The notes beneath the pieces were generated by a model, which searched no databases, was not told the DNA's origin, and was given only the letters and a program-made list of their open reading frames with translations. This document shows positions 1 to 8,698 of a DNA stretch of 64,000 nt, in pieces. Both the position numbers and the translations under genes were made by a program. How positions within the stretch are numbered: the stretch's first letter is position 1; every line of letters starts with the position of its first letter. Source of the stretch: Croceimicrobium sp965228705 (GTDB lineage Bacteria; Bacteroidota; Bacteroidia; Flavobacteriales; Schleiferiaceae); NCBI RefSeq assembly GCF_965228705.1, contig NZ_OZ245832.1:2790001-2854000 (forward strand), read 5' to 3'.

Positions 1-1484
1 TAATACCAATCTAATTGCATTCCGCTTTCGCGCTCCATAATGCGAATCAAATCCCAGGGTTCGGGATGCTTAAAACGCCAGGTATTAAAGAAGCGCTTCA
101 TGCCGCGATCGAATGCTTCATCACCAATGATATAGCGTAGTTGAGCCAAGAATACCTCCCCTCTGGAATAGGCATTAATACTATAGGTACGATTGCGTTC
201 AAAGCGATCGGCCATGGTGCTCAAGGCTTCATTCTGTTCGGGCTTAGAAACCAAAAAAGCATGGGCAGCATAGGCATTGGCATGCGGATTGGCTACCGGA
301 CGTGGACTAATGGCATTCAATACTTCTGATTCCGCGAATGATGTGAAGCCCTCATCCATCCAGGGAAAGCGCAATTCATTACTTCCTAAAATACCGTAAT
401 ACCAATTATGGGCTCCTTCATGCACCGTTACGCCTACCAGACCGCTGATTTTGCCAGTTCCTTTTAGCATGGTACACATGGGGTATTCCATTCCACCATC
501 ACCACCTTGAATAGCCGAAAACTGGGGATAAGGATAGCGTCCATAACGTTTATTCATTTCTCGGAAAAACTGCTGGGTGTATTTAGGTAAGCGTTCCCAG
601 GTTTTATCATAATCCTCCAAATAGAAAAAGTGCAGGTCCAGAGTGCTATCCATTGGAACAGTACTGTGGATATAATCCGGATCCGCCGCCCAGGCAAAAT
701 CATGCACATTTTCCGCTTTAAAAGTCCAGGTCCGAAGATCCGGTTTCCAAGGTTTTAGGTCTAAAAACTGAACTCCATCCTCAAGCTCAGCCGCTGCCCA
801 ATAGGAATCAAAGTCTTGCAAGCTTCCGGTGGCCGCAATTTTGTAATCTGAGGGTAATTCAATTTGTACTTCGAATTTTCCGAAAGGAGCGTAAAACTCC
901 CTTGCTACATAAGGGTCTGCATGCCAGCCCATCTTATCATAGGCAGCAATTTTGGGATACCATTGGGTCATGGTATAATCAATGCCCTCTTCATTATCGC
1001 GTCCACTGCGGCGAATTTGCACCGGCACCTGGCCTTCGAACTCTAAATCGAAAACCGCGGTATCTCCCGGTAATAAAGGTTCTGGCAAAAGAACTTTCAT
1101 TAGCGTTTCCTCAGTTTGGGTAAAGGCTTCTTTGCCATTCATTTTAAAGGTTTTCACCTTCTGAATGCCAATTTCATCGCCCTTAAGTTTAGAGATGCGA
1201 TCCTTAACCCTTCCGTCGGGATCCGGCAAATTGCGAGAGCGTACATCCATCATGCTGTTCGGCTGAAAAGCATTGAAGTATAAATGGAAGAATACTTCAT
1301 TTAAAGTATCCGGAGAATGATTGAAATATTTGAGCTGCTCCGTTCCGTTGAACTGATGGTTCTTGGTATTGAGCTTAATTTGAATGGAATAATCCACTTC
1401 CTGCTGCCAATAGCCCTGTGGAACTTGAGCCATTACAGAAAGGGGAAGCAGAGCCAAAAGAGTCTTGAGGGTGTTTTTTCTCAT
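1..1484 (-). CDS. M1 family zinc aminopeptidase, C-terminus cut by the window edge
   Basis: The frame is open from an ATG at 1484 to the left edge, giving about 494 residues of an exported metallo-aminopeptidase. The N-terminus is a typical signal peptide ending at MAQ. The zinc site HEGAH begins near residue 355, and the third ligand Glu lies in WMDEGF 18 residues later, which is the HExxH-x18-E pattern of M1. The exopeptidase motif reads GGMEYP near residue 330 instead of GAMEN, a variant I associate with Bacteroidota members of the family. It probably trims N-terminal residues from peptides in the periplasm or outside the cell. The C-terminal domains are not visible. It lies downstream of, and in the same direction as, the MBL gene, 33 bases away. 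Confidence 0.93.
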   Translation of the reverse strand, partial: MRKNTLKTLLALLPLSVMAQVPQGYWQQEVDYSIQIKLNTKNHQFNGTEQLKYFNHSPDTLNEVFFHLYFNAFQPNSMMDVRSRNLPDPDGRVKDRISKLKGDEIGIQKVKTFKMNGKEAFTQTEETLMKVLLPEPLLPGDTAVFDLEFEGQVPVQIRRSGRDNEEGIDYTMTQWYPKIAAYDKMGWHADPYVAREFYAPFGKFEVQIELPSDYKIAATGSLQDFDSYWAAAELEDGVQFLDLKPWKPDLRTWTFKAENVHDFAWAADPDYIHSTVPMDSTLDLHFFYLEDYDKTWERLPKYTQQFFREMNKRYGRYPYPQFSAIQGGDGGMEYPMCTMLKGTGKISGLVGVTVHEGAHNWYYGILGSNELRFPWMDEGFTSFAESEVLNAISPRPVANPHANAYAAHAFLVSKPEQNEALSTMADRFERNRTYSINAYSRGEVFLAQLRYIIGDEAFDRGMKRFFNTWRFKHPEPWDLIRIMERESGMQLDWY

Positions 1485-1517
1485 AATTAAATTGAAAGGC
1501 AAAGAGGCCGGGGTTTT

Positions 1518-2372
1518 TTATAAACTTAAATCGCTTAAGCGCAGGGTATGATCTAAGCGCGCTCCTTTTTCGGTCATTTTTAAAAGGGCCATTTCATTGG
1601 CTGCATCATGCTCGAAGAAGAGCTTAATGCCTTCATCCACACATTTTTGAAGTACCGGGGCTTTTTCGGCCATGGTCTCAAGTGGACGAACATCATAGCC
1701 CATTACATAAGGCAGTGGAATATGCCCTACGGATGGCAGGAGATCAGCAGTATAAAGGATCTTTTCAGTGCCGGTTTCTATATAGGGCAGCATTTGTGCT
1801 TCGGTATGTCCATTAACCACACAAACTTTAAAGGGAAGCTCGGTATCGTACCAACCATTTTCGCGAGGGACATCTAAAAACTGCACCTGGCCATTGGCTT
1901 GTAGGGGTTCAAAGTTTTCCTTTAGGAAGGATGCCTTTTCACGCGGATTAGGGTTTACGGCCCAATCCCAATGGTATTTATTAGACCAATAAGTGGCATT
2001 CTTAAAGGTTGGAACCAGCTTATCGCCTTCATACATCACTGCTCCGCCCACATGATCAAAATGCATATGGGTTAGGAAAACATCGGTAATATCATCGCGG
2101 TGAAAACCAAGTTCTGCCAAGCCTTTATCAATATTGTGCTCACCTCCACGAAAGTAAAAACCGAAAAACTTCTCACTTTGCTTATGTCCCATTCCCGTAT
2201 CTACCAGAATTAAACGCTTACCATCCTCGATAAGCATTAAGCGCAGGGCCCAATTGCATAAATTATTTTCGTCGGCCGGATTGGTTCTTTGCCAAATGGA
2301 TTTGGGTACCACGCCAAACATGGCACCGCCGTCTAACTTAAATGTTCCCAGATTTACCGAATATAATTTCAT
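1518..2372 (-). CDS. MBL-fold metallo-hydrolase
   Basis: A 284-residue metallo-beta-lactamase-fold protein without a signal peptide. The metal site is complete: THMHFDH at residues 101-107 (H102, H104, D106, H107), then H189 in the NGHT segment, D210 in YTAD and a final H255. The layout (long N-terminal strand region, VDTGMG before the metal motif) resembles the quorum-quenching lactonase/MBL hydrolase branch, but the substrate cannot be read from sequence. A TATTTTTG motif sits 21 bases before the start. The gene is divergent from the lipoprotein gene at 2432 and may be co-transcribed with the M1 peptidase downstream. Confidence 0.88.
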   Translation of the reverse strand: MKLYSVNLGTFKLDGGAMFGVVPKSIWQRTNPADENNLCNWALRLMLIEDGKRLILVDTGMGHKQSEKFFGFYFRGGEHNIDKGLAELGFHRDDITDVFLTHMHFDHVGGAVMYEGDKLVPTFKNATYWSNKYHWDWAVNPNPREKASFLKENFEPLQANGQVQFLDVPRENGWYDTELPFKVCVVNGHTEAQMLPYIETGTEKILYTADLLPSVGHIPLPYVMGYDVRPLETMAEKAPVLQKCVDEGIKLFFEHDAANEMALLKMTEKGARLDHTLRLSDLSL

Positions 2373-2393
2373 AGCTTAGTTTACGGATTCGCC

Positions 2394-2401
2394 CAAAAAT
2401 A
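2394..2401 (-). promoter_or_regulatory. Candidate -7 promoter element of the MBL gene
   Basis: On the minus strand this reads TATTTTTG, matching the Bacteroidota -7 consensus TAnnTTTG. It ends 21 bases before the MBL start codon, the same spacing seen at other promoters in this window. I see no clear -33 partner. Confidence 0.5.
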
Positions 2402-2431
2402 AGTTATAAAATAGAGCGGTTAAATTTTGCC

Positions 2432-3238
2432 ATGCGATACCTGCCTTTCTTAATTAGCATTCTCCTTCTTTCGGCTTGTAATGAGCCCATTCCTGCGCCA
2501 GAAACCGTACAAAGCTTAGAACTTCAATTGGACACGATTTCCCTGGAAGCGAAAAACGATAGCGGAGTAGTGTTTTTCAGTTTTTATATTGAAGATCTTC
2601 AAGTAAAAGGAGAGGATAGTCTGTATCAAAACATCAATAAAAAAATACAGCAACATTTGCTAGAAGGCAATCTCAGTTTTGCCGAAAACATTCAATCTTA
2701 TCAGGGGCTTTACGACAGTATTCGCATGGAATATTTACGTTTAAGTAAAAGTGATTTTGCTCCGGTTTCGGCTTGGGACTTAAGTCAAAGTGTAAATATT
2801 GCCCTAAATGAAGAAGGTTTATTCTCCTATCACAGCAGCCATTCTGCATTTACGGGAGGGGCTCATCCCAATACCTTCGGAGGTTCGCAACTAATCCGTT
2901 TGAAAGATGGAGCCGAGTTAAATCTGGACAGCATTATTAAGCCTGGCTATTCAAATGATTTCCTACGCCTGGCGGAATCCCTTTTTCGAAAAGAATATCA
3001 ATTACCTGAAACCGGAAGCCTTAACGAACATGGTTATTGGTTTGATGAAGACCAATTTCAGCTATCGGAGGTCTTCACCTACAATCACGAAGGATTACAC
3101 TTTCATTATAACCCTTATGAAATTGGTCCTTATGCCATGGGGCATCTCTTTGTAGACATTCCCTATGTATATTTGTTGGACTTCCTTAAACCTGAATATC
3201 AATTAACTAACGTTTCGGAGGAAAATCCGGAATCCTAA
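2432..3238 (+). CDS. DUF3298/RsiV-like lipoprotein
   Basis: A 268-residue lipoprotein with lipobox LLSAC, acylated Cys at residue 16. The body matches the DUF4163/DUF3298 layout known from RsiV-like proteins: an N-terminal strand-rich part, then the signature TGGAHPNTF at residues 141-149 and a C-terminal part rich in aromatic residues (YNPYEIGPYAMG). This fold binds ligands such as lysozyme in Bacillus RsiV, but here there is no anti-sigma domain, so the role is unknown. It is followed 12 bases later by a thioredoxin-like gene in the same direction, probably the same transcript. Confidence 0.82.
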   Translation: MRYLPFLISILLLSACNEPIPAPETVQSLELQLDTISLEAKNDSGVVFFSFYIEDLQVKGEDSLYQNINKKIQQHLLEGNLSFAENIQSYQGLYDSIRMEYLRLSKSDFAPVSAWDLSQSVNIALNEEGLFSYHSSHSAFTGGAHPNTFGGSQLIRLKDGAELNLDSIIKPGYSNDFLRLAESLFRKEYQLPETGSLNEHGYWFDEDQFQLSEVFTYNHEGLHFHYNPYEIGPYAMGHLFVDIPYVYLLDFLKPEYQLTNVSEENPES

Positions 3239-3250
3239 AAATGAATTTAC

Positions 3251-4423
3251 ATGCGCTATTTAGTTCTCTGCCTCTTTATGGCTTATGGCTTACATGCCGA
3301 TAAGATTGTATTTAGAGACCTCTCTCTAAAAGAAGGCCTTGAAGTGGCCAAAGAAGAGGGAAAACCTGTATTTATCGATTGCTATACCACCTGGTGTGGA
3401 CCTTGCAAATGGATGAGTGCGAATATTTTTACTGATCCGACCGTCGCCGAATATTACAATGAAAACTATGTGTGTTTGAAGATAGACATGGAAAAAGGTG
3501 AGGGTATTGACATTGCTAAGAAATATTCCATTCGCGCTTATCCTACCCTACTCTATTTAGACGATCAAGGTGAGCGCCTATTGGTAACGGTAGGAGCCAA
3601 TCGCGACCCCAAAAGCTATATCGAGGCAGGAGATCAGGCTAAAGACCCTAAACGCAATTTGCCCTATTTACTTGAAAATGTGGAGGCCAATTTTAAGAAT
3701 GCCGAATTCATGTTTAACTATTTTAAAACTGCCTCGGCGGCCAATATGGTGGCCCCAGGAATGGTTGACAAATACTTTGAGCAATTTGAGGTAGAAGAAT
3801 GGCTTAAGGCTAAAAACTGGGAAATTATTCAGTACACAGCTAATGATGTAAACTTAAAAACCTTTAAAACCTTATTGCGCAATGCGGATTTGGTGGTAGA
3901 GAAAAAAGGTAAAGAAGCTCAGGAGTTTATGGAACATACTGTATTCTATGCCCTGGCCAATGGCCTTTACCGCGCTCGCAGCGAAGAGGCTAAAGCGACT
4001 TACAAGGCTCAGAAGGATGAGCTATTAAGCATTGAATTCCCCGGTTCTAAAAAAGTAGCCTTTCAAATTAACCTCATGGAGCAAAAGCAAAATGAAGATT
4101 ATAAAGCCTATGGCACAGTAGCCCTGAAAGGGACTAAAGAGCATTGCTGGGATGATGCGCGTCAATTAAACGACATTGCCTGGACCGTCTATGAAAAAGT
4201 GGAAGACCCTGAAGTTTTGAAAGAGGCTGTGGCTTGGGCTAAACGAGCAGTAGAATTAGACCCCAGTCATTATATCTATGATACCTACGCCCACCTGCTA
4301 GCGGTAAACGGTGAAAAGAAACATGCCCTAAAAATTGAAGAAAAAGCCCTCGAGCTAGCTAAAAAGGATGGCGCTAAAACCGAAGATTACGAAGCTTATA
4401 TCAAGGAATTGAAAGCTTCTTAA
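3251..4423 (+). CDS. Exported thioredoxin-fold protein with C-terminal helical repeats
   Basis: A 390-residue protein with a short signal peptide. Residues about 25-130 form a thioredoxin domain with the redox motif WCGPC (Cys49 and Cys52) and the cis-proline segment RAYPTLLY near residue 95. The remaining 250 residues are helical, with a TPR-like end (WAKRAVELDPSHYIYDTYAH). It probably acts as a periplasmic disulfide reductase or isomerase on an unknown client. It ends just before a strong terminator and follows the DUF3298 lipoprotein gene. Confidence 0.85.
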   Translation: MRYLVLCLFMAYGLHADKIVFRDLSLKEGLEVAKEEGKPVFIDCYTTWCGPCKWMSANIFTDPTVAEYYNENYVCLKIDMEKGEGIDIAKKYSIRAYPTLLYLDDQGERLLVTVGANRDPKSYIEAGDQAKDPKRNLPYLLENVEANFKNAEFMFNYFKTASAANMVAPGMVDKYFEQFEVEEWLKAKNWEIIQYTANDVNLKTFKTLLRNADLVVEKKGKEAQEFMEHTVFYALANGLYRARSEEAKATYKAQKDELLSIEFPGSKKVAFQINLMEQKQNEDYKAYGTVALKGTKEHCWDDARQLNDIAWTVYEKVEDPEVLKEAVAWAKRAVELDPSHYIYDTYAHLLAVNGEKKHALKIEEKALELAKKDGAKTEDYEAYIKELKAS

Positions 4424-4445
4424 AAAATCGGGAAACAAACAGTTT

Positions 4446-4477
4446 AAAGCCGGAGTAATTTGCTCCGGCTTTTTTTT
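4446..4477 (+). terminator. Rho-independent terminator
   Basis: The inverted repeat AGCCGGAG / CTCCGGCT with a 7-base loop is followed by a run of eight T residues. It lies 22 bases after the thioredoxin-like gene and closes the 2432-4423 transcript. Confidence 0.92.
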
Positions 4478-4634
4478 GTTTTAAACTCATTGCTTTTACC
4501 AATAATCTTTTCGATTAAGTGTCGAATATCTTCGATAAACGGAAGCCGCAAGCTCTTAACCTTTCACTGTCAACGGTTTACACAACACCTCTAAACGCCG
4601 ATTATCGGTAAATTGTAGCTCTCAAATATCAACT

Positions 4635-5285
4635 ATGTCTCTTCGGATATTTCTTCTTGCTCTTAGTACCAGCTTTTTATTCGCTGTAAAAACCAGGTAT
4701 GCCAATTCAAGAATTCCCATTTCCGAAGTGCCCGAAATCTGCGCACTGGACCTTTCGAAAGTCCTTATCCCCGAAAGTGAGTTCCTGGGATTTATTGGCG
4801 AAGACAAACAAAGGATTTATATGGTTTTTGACTCCCTGTAAAAGGTGAAGGCTTTCGATAATCAGTACCAGGTTTTTGGCCATAGTACCGTGCTTAATAA
4901 TCGATGCGATTTCAGTGGAATCCTAATAATTGAAAGCTATCAAAATCTGAGTTCGGATGTAAAAAGCGCTGAATACCCCAAACGATTTCAATTAAGTGGA
5001 AGCTACAAACTCGCAGAAAATCCACATCAAAAGCATGTGGGCATTTTTGAGGGACAATTCCAAAGTCATTTTATCCAAAATGCAGATGCTAAAGTTGAAA
5101 GTGGCCCCATTGATCCTTTTCAAGCGGATCGCAATCATCAATATCGAGGCAATTGGAAAGAATATGGTTCCAAAAAAGACAAGCCTTGCAATTGGGGTGA
5201 ATTACGCATTCCGGATAGTGGCGATTTAGATTTAGGATTGCATGGCTTTTCGCCTAATCCCAAATATCAGGATAAAGGTTGGTAG
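4635..5285 (+). pseudogene. Conserved hypothetical gene interrupted by an in-frame TAA
   Basis: Two reading frames (4635-4841 and 4845-5285) are the same frame, separated only by TAA at 4839-4841. Read through, they give one protein of about 216 residues. The N-terminus is hydrophobic and probably exported. The C-terminal part contains the recognisable block CNWGELRIPDSGDLDLG near the end, which I recall from unnamed Bacteroidota proteins of roughly this size. The stop falls before the conserved half, so the upstream piece alone is unlikely to work. A TAAATTGT motif 18 bases upstream could be its promoter. A true nonsense mutation, a sequencing error, or reinitiation at the GTG at 4845 are all possible. 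Confidence 0.7.
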
Positions 5286-5294
5286 ACTAATTTG

Positions 5295-5302
5295 TATTTT
5301 CG
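5295..5302 (+). promoter_or_regulatory. Candidate -7 promoter element (TATTTTCG)
   Basis: TATTTTCG ends 20 bases before the start of the membrane protein gene at 5323. The same octamer stands at similar spacing before pgk and purN in this window. Confidence 0.5.
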
Positions 5303-5322
5303 GAAAAACCTGATCCCCTACT

Positions 5323-6603
5323 ATGCTTAAAAGATTTCGGCATTCGCTGGAACTCCAATTAGACCGCTTCTATATGGGGCTCTTTTTGGCTTTGGGTTTT
5401 ACCATTAGCTTTTACCATTTTATAGTTCTGCTTTTTGAATTAATTAAAGTTCTTGGTGTTGATCGCTATGGTCAGGTTTGGAATCCGGGAGACTATGAAA
5501 ATTATTTCCATCGTTGGATCATCGCTCTTTGGTCCATTCTCCTAAGTTTCGATCTTTTACTGCGCTATTGGTTTCAAAAACCTGAAAAAACTCGCTTCGG
5601 CAAAACTTTAAGGCGTCATCGCATATTAAATGACCACAGTCTGTTAATATGGGAGTTCAGTTTCCTATTTCTACATATTGGCTTTATCCTTAGTTATTGG
5701 TTTTTAGTTGCTTTTCGTGATCTCGACAATGGTTTTGAGTACCTGTTTAATTATCGATGGGTTCTGCCATTCGCTTTAGTTATCATCTATTTTAGGTACT
5801 GGTCCAATTTGTTATTGCACTTTCGGAGAAAAGGCTTTGTCGCATTGTTGCTCAGCACGATCATCATTGCTGGTTTAAGCTTCAGCTTAGCTTTTTGGGA
5901 AATACGCGATTTTGGTAAAACGGCCCAAACACTTTCAAAGCAAGGACCCTATTCACTTTATGATATTCAAATTCCAAAAAGTAGTTATTATCTAAAGTCC
6001 CAATCTGTCTTAAGTATGAATGAGGTCTTTCTATTTGAAAACCCTAAACCCAGGTTTTATACTTACTGGCAAGGAGAACATGACTTACACGAGTTCTACA
6101 GCATTTACAACTTTCACCATTGGCGGAGCACAGAAACCCGCCTTGTGGTGGATCGCGATTTGAGCATGAGAACCTTAATTGCTTTTCACCAAAAGGTTAT
6201 GGTTGATATAAATACTTCTCAGTTTTACTATGCGGTTCAAGCCTCGGATGAATGGGGTAGCTTTCAGCCCTCGGTGCATTGTAATTTTCCAATATGGATT
6301 TGGAACTATAATCATTTTGATATCGATAGTATAGCTAGCCCTTTTCGCAAAGTGATTCGCATTGAACCTTTAGATTCGAATCACATACTCTTGAATGATA
6401 AGCCAGCAGACTTAAACCTTCTCCCCTTGCTATTGATGGATACCATCCAGGAAAGCACAAGCTTTGGTTTTCATTTTAAAAATTGGGAACAACAGTATTT
6501 CCAAGACTATTTTAAGGTATTACTAGAGATTCGTTCGAGCTTGGAATTGTTGAGTATAAAATCTCCTAAGCATCCAAAATACCAATTATGGCTCTGGTTT
6601 TAA
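5323..6603 (+). CDS. Hypothetical membrane protein
   Basis: I do not recognise this 426-residue protein. The N-terminal half has about five strongly hydrophobic segments (near residues 18-45, 62-80, 105-130, 145-160 and 172-192), spaced by short basic loops. From about residue 200 the chain is soluble, rich in aromatic residues (YTYWQGEHDLHEFY, FHHWRS), and probably lies outside the membrane. It has its own candidate promoter. No catalytic motif is evident. Confidence 0.7.
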   Translation: MLKRFRHSLELQLDRFYMGLFLALGFTISFYHFIVLLFELIKVLGVDRYGQVWNPGDYENYFHRWIIALWSILLSFDLLLRYWFQKPEKTRFGKTLRRHRILNDHSLLIWEFSFLFLHIGFILSYWFLVAFRDLDNGFEYLFNYRWVLPFALVIIYFRYWSNLLLHFRRKGFVALLLSTIIIAGLSFSLAFWEIRDFGKTAQTLSKQGPYSLYDIQIPKSSYYLKSQSVLSMNEVFLFENPKPRFYTYWQGEHDLHEFYSIYNFHHWRSTETRLVVDRDLSMRTLIAFHQKVMVDINTSQFYYAVQASDEWGSFQPSVHCNFPIWIWNYNHFDIDSIASPFRKVIRIEPLDSNHILLNDKPADLNLLPLLLMDTIQESTSFGFHFKNWEQQYFQDYFKVLLEIRSSLELLSIKSPKHPKYQLWLWF

Positions 6604-6705
6604 GCCTTTGAAGCTCAATATTTTGAGCCCTTCTAATTTGACTTTATTCCTTGCCCTGCTTCAGGCTATTTTGTACCTTAATAGTCTCTCAAATCAGCAT
6701 GCGCC

Positions 6706-7005
6706 ATGAAAACTAAAAGCCTCCAAATAATCGCTCTAGGCCTTATTATTCTTAGCCTTAGCAGCTGTGCCCCTTCCGGTTTTGAGGAAGAACCCGCTGG
6801 TTTTTTTTACGGCCTATGGCATGGCTTTATCATTTTTTTCTCCACCTTAGGTAAGCTCTTTGGCCGGGATATTGGCATTCATGCGCTTAATAATACCGGT
6901 TGGCCTTATTGGTTAGGCTTTCTTATTGGTTTAAGCTCTGCCATAGGAGGCGGTTCAAGAGCGGCTTCTCATAAAAAACGCAAAGCCCGACGCGTCGAAA
7001 ACTAA
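6706..7005 (+). CDS. Small membrane-anchored lipoprotein
   Basis: A 99-residue protein with lipobox SLSSC (Cys21), a hydrophobic aromatic segment (residues 33-50), a Gly-rich second hydrophobic segment (WPYWLGFLIGLSSAIGGG) and a basic tail (KKRKARR). Small lipoproteins of this shape occur widely in Bacteroidota, but no function is known to me. The following M23-family gene begins 12 bases later, so the two may be co-transcribed. Confidence 0.72.
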   Translation: MKTKSLQIIALGLIILSLSSCAPSGFEEEPAGFFYGLWHGFIIFFSTLGKLFGRDIGIHALNNTGWPYWLGFLIGLSSAIGGGSRAASHKKRKARRVEN

Positions 7006-7017
7006 AACTCTGCAATC

Positions 7018-7671
7018 ATGAAACCGAAGGCCCAATACCCCCTGTTCCGACTGAACCTACACCCGCGTAACTGCTTGGAATTAAACCTTTCGGCAGATAA
7101 CCCGGATTTGAAATTTATCGACTCCCAGGAAAAGCTAGGCAAATACATTCAACAACGCATTCGTCTAGAGCATAAGCTTTATGCTATTGGTGGATATGGC
7201 GAAAACCGCAAAATCTACAGTCAATTCGAACACTTCGATTCTCAAGGCGGAAAACGCACAATCCATTTGGGTGTTGATCTTTGGGCTCCCGCTAATACAC
7301 CGGTTTATTGTCCTCGCGATGCCAAAGTGCATTCCTTTCAATTCAATGACCATCCCGGAGATTATGGCGCTACTTTAATCTTGGAACACGAACAAAAGGG
7401 AAAGACCTTCTACAGCCTTTATGGTCATATTTGTTTGGATGACCTCAAGCGTTTTAAAACAGGGCAGGAAGTAAAAGCTGGCGAAGTGCTTTGCCACCTT
7501 GGGGCCGAAAATGAAAATGGCGGCTGGCCCCCACATCTGCACTTTCAATTAATCTTAGATTTACAAGGAGCGCAAGGAGATTATCCAGGGGTAGTGGAAC
7601 CTCATCAGGCGAAAGCCTACCTCGAAAACTGTCCCGATGGACGCTCCTTCTTTAACTTCGAAGGGGCCTAA
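7018..7671 (+). CDS. M23-family (LytM) peptidase domain protein without signal peptide
   Basis: A 217-residue protein whose residues 80-180 carry the LytM zinc site: HLGVD (H83, D87), YGH (H137) and HLHF (H173, H175). These are the residues known to bind zinc and catalyse cell-wall cross-bridge cleavage in this family. The N-terminal 75 residues are polar, with no signal peptide or membrane segment. The protein therefore looks cytoplasmic, or is exported by an unrecognised route, which is unusual for a wall hydrolase. The start at 7018 follows the small lipoprotein gene closely, and no upstream in-frame signal sequence is present. Confidence 0.85.
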   Translation: MKPKAQYPLFRLNLHPRNCLELNLSADNPDLKFIDSQEKLGKYIQQRIRLEHKLYAIGGYGENRKIYSQFEHFDSQGGKRTIHLGVDLWAPANTPVYCPRDAKVHSFQFNDHPGDYGATLILEHEQKGKTFYSLYGHICLDDLKRFKTGQEVKAGEVLCHLGAENENGGWPPHLHFQLILDLQGAQGDYPGVVEPHQAKAYLENCPDGRSFFNFEGA

Positions 7672-7729
7672 TCCGCCGCCCTCCTGAAAACCACGCATTT
7701 CTCGTAACTTCCGCAGCCAATTGACCTGT

Positions 7730-8698
7730 ATGGAAATTAGTATCGGTATTGACATCGGTGGTACCAATAGTCCCTTTGGAATTGTAACCGAAAAAGGTGA
7801 TGTGCTTGCTAAGGGTTCGGTGAAAACCCGAGATTATCTCAATCCGGAAGAGTTTGCCAGAGCCCTATCCCTAAGCATTAAACAAAGTCTTTCCGAATTA
7901 CCGGAAGATTTGCAAATACTGGGTATAGGTATTGGTGCACCCAATGGTAATCATTACCAAGGCACTATTGAATTTGCGCCCAACCTCCCCTGGAAGGGAG
8001 TGATTAACCTCATCGCACTTTTTCAACAGCATTTTAAACTGCCCATCTATGTTACCAATGATGCCAACGCCGCGACCATTGGAGAGTATGTTTTTGGCAA
8101 AGCCAAAGGCTTAAAGGACTTTATGGTGGTTACTCTGGGCACCGGTGTAGGTAGTGGTTTTGTGAGCAATGGTGAATTAATTTATGGTCATGATAGCTTT
8201 GCCGGAGAACTAGGACATACCATAATTGTGCATGATGGCAGAGATTGCGCCTGTGGCCGAAAAGGTTGTTTAGAAACCTATGCTTCGGTAACCGGATTAT
8301 TGCGAACCGCTCAAATTATGTTGGCCAAATCCTCACAGCATTCCATGCTTCGCCAAACCTCCATGGACCAACTCAGTGGTAAGGATATAGGCGATGCCGC
8401 CGCCCAAGGGGATAAACTGGCCTTAGATATTCTCGATTATACAGCCAAACGCCTGGCTTTTAGTTTGGCCAATGCGGTGGCCATTACCAGCCCCGAAGCC
8501 ATTTTTCTTTTCGGAGGAATGGCCCGAGCTGGAGATCTCCTGCTAGGACCCACCAAAAAATACTTTGAAGAATACCTTCTGCACTTGTACAAAAACAAAG
8601 TGCGGATTGAAATATCTGCTTTAACCGAACAAAATGCCGCAGTACTAGGCGCCTCTGCCCTGGTATGGAACGAAAAAAAGGCTCAAAATGCGCAGTAA
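7730..8698 (+). CDS. ROK-family sugar kinase
   Basis: A 322-residue kinase of the ROK family, starting at the ATG at 7730 rather than the TTG three codons earlier. The N-terminus holds the phosphate loop DIGGTN (residues 8-13). The catalytic Asp is in TNDAN (D111). The sugar and zinc site runs GELGH (E160, H163) into CACGRKGC (C173, C175, C180). The family phosphorylates glucose, GlcNAc or mannose at C6. Its end overlaps the GH92 gene by 11 bases, which suggests it phosphorylates a sugar released by that locus, such as mannose or GlcNAc. Confidence 0.9.
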   Translation: MEISIGIDIGGTNSPFGIVTEKGDVLAKGSVKTRDYLNPEEFARALSLSIKQSLSELPEDLQILGIGIGAPNGNHYQGTIEFAPNLPWKGVINLIALFQQHFKLPIYVTNDANAATIGEYVFGKAKGLKDFMVVTLGTGVGSGFVSNGELIYGHDSFAGELGHTIIVHDGRDCACGRKGCLETYASVTGLLRTAQIMLAKSSQHSMLRQTSMDQLSGKDIGDAAAQGDKLALDILDYTAKRLAFSLANAVAITSPEAIFLFGGMARAGDLLLGPTKKYFEEYLLHLYKNKVRIEISALTEQNAAVLGASALVWNEKKAQNAQ

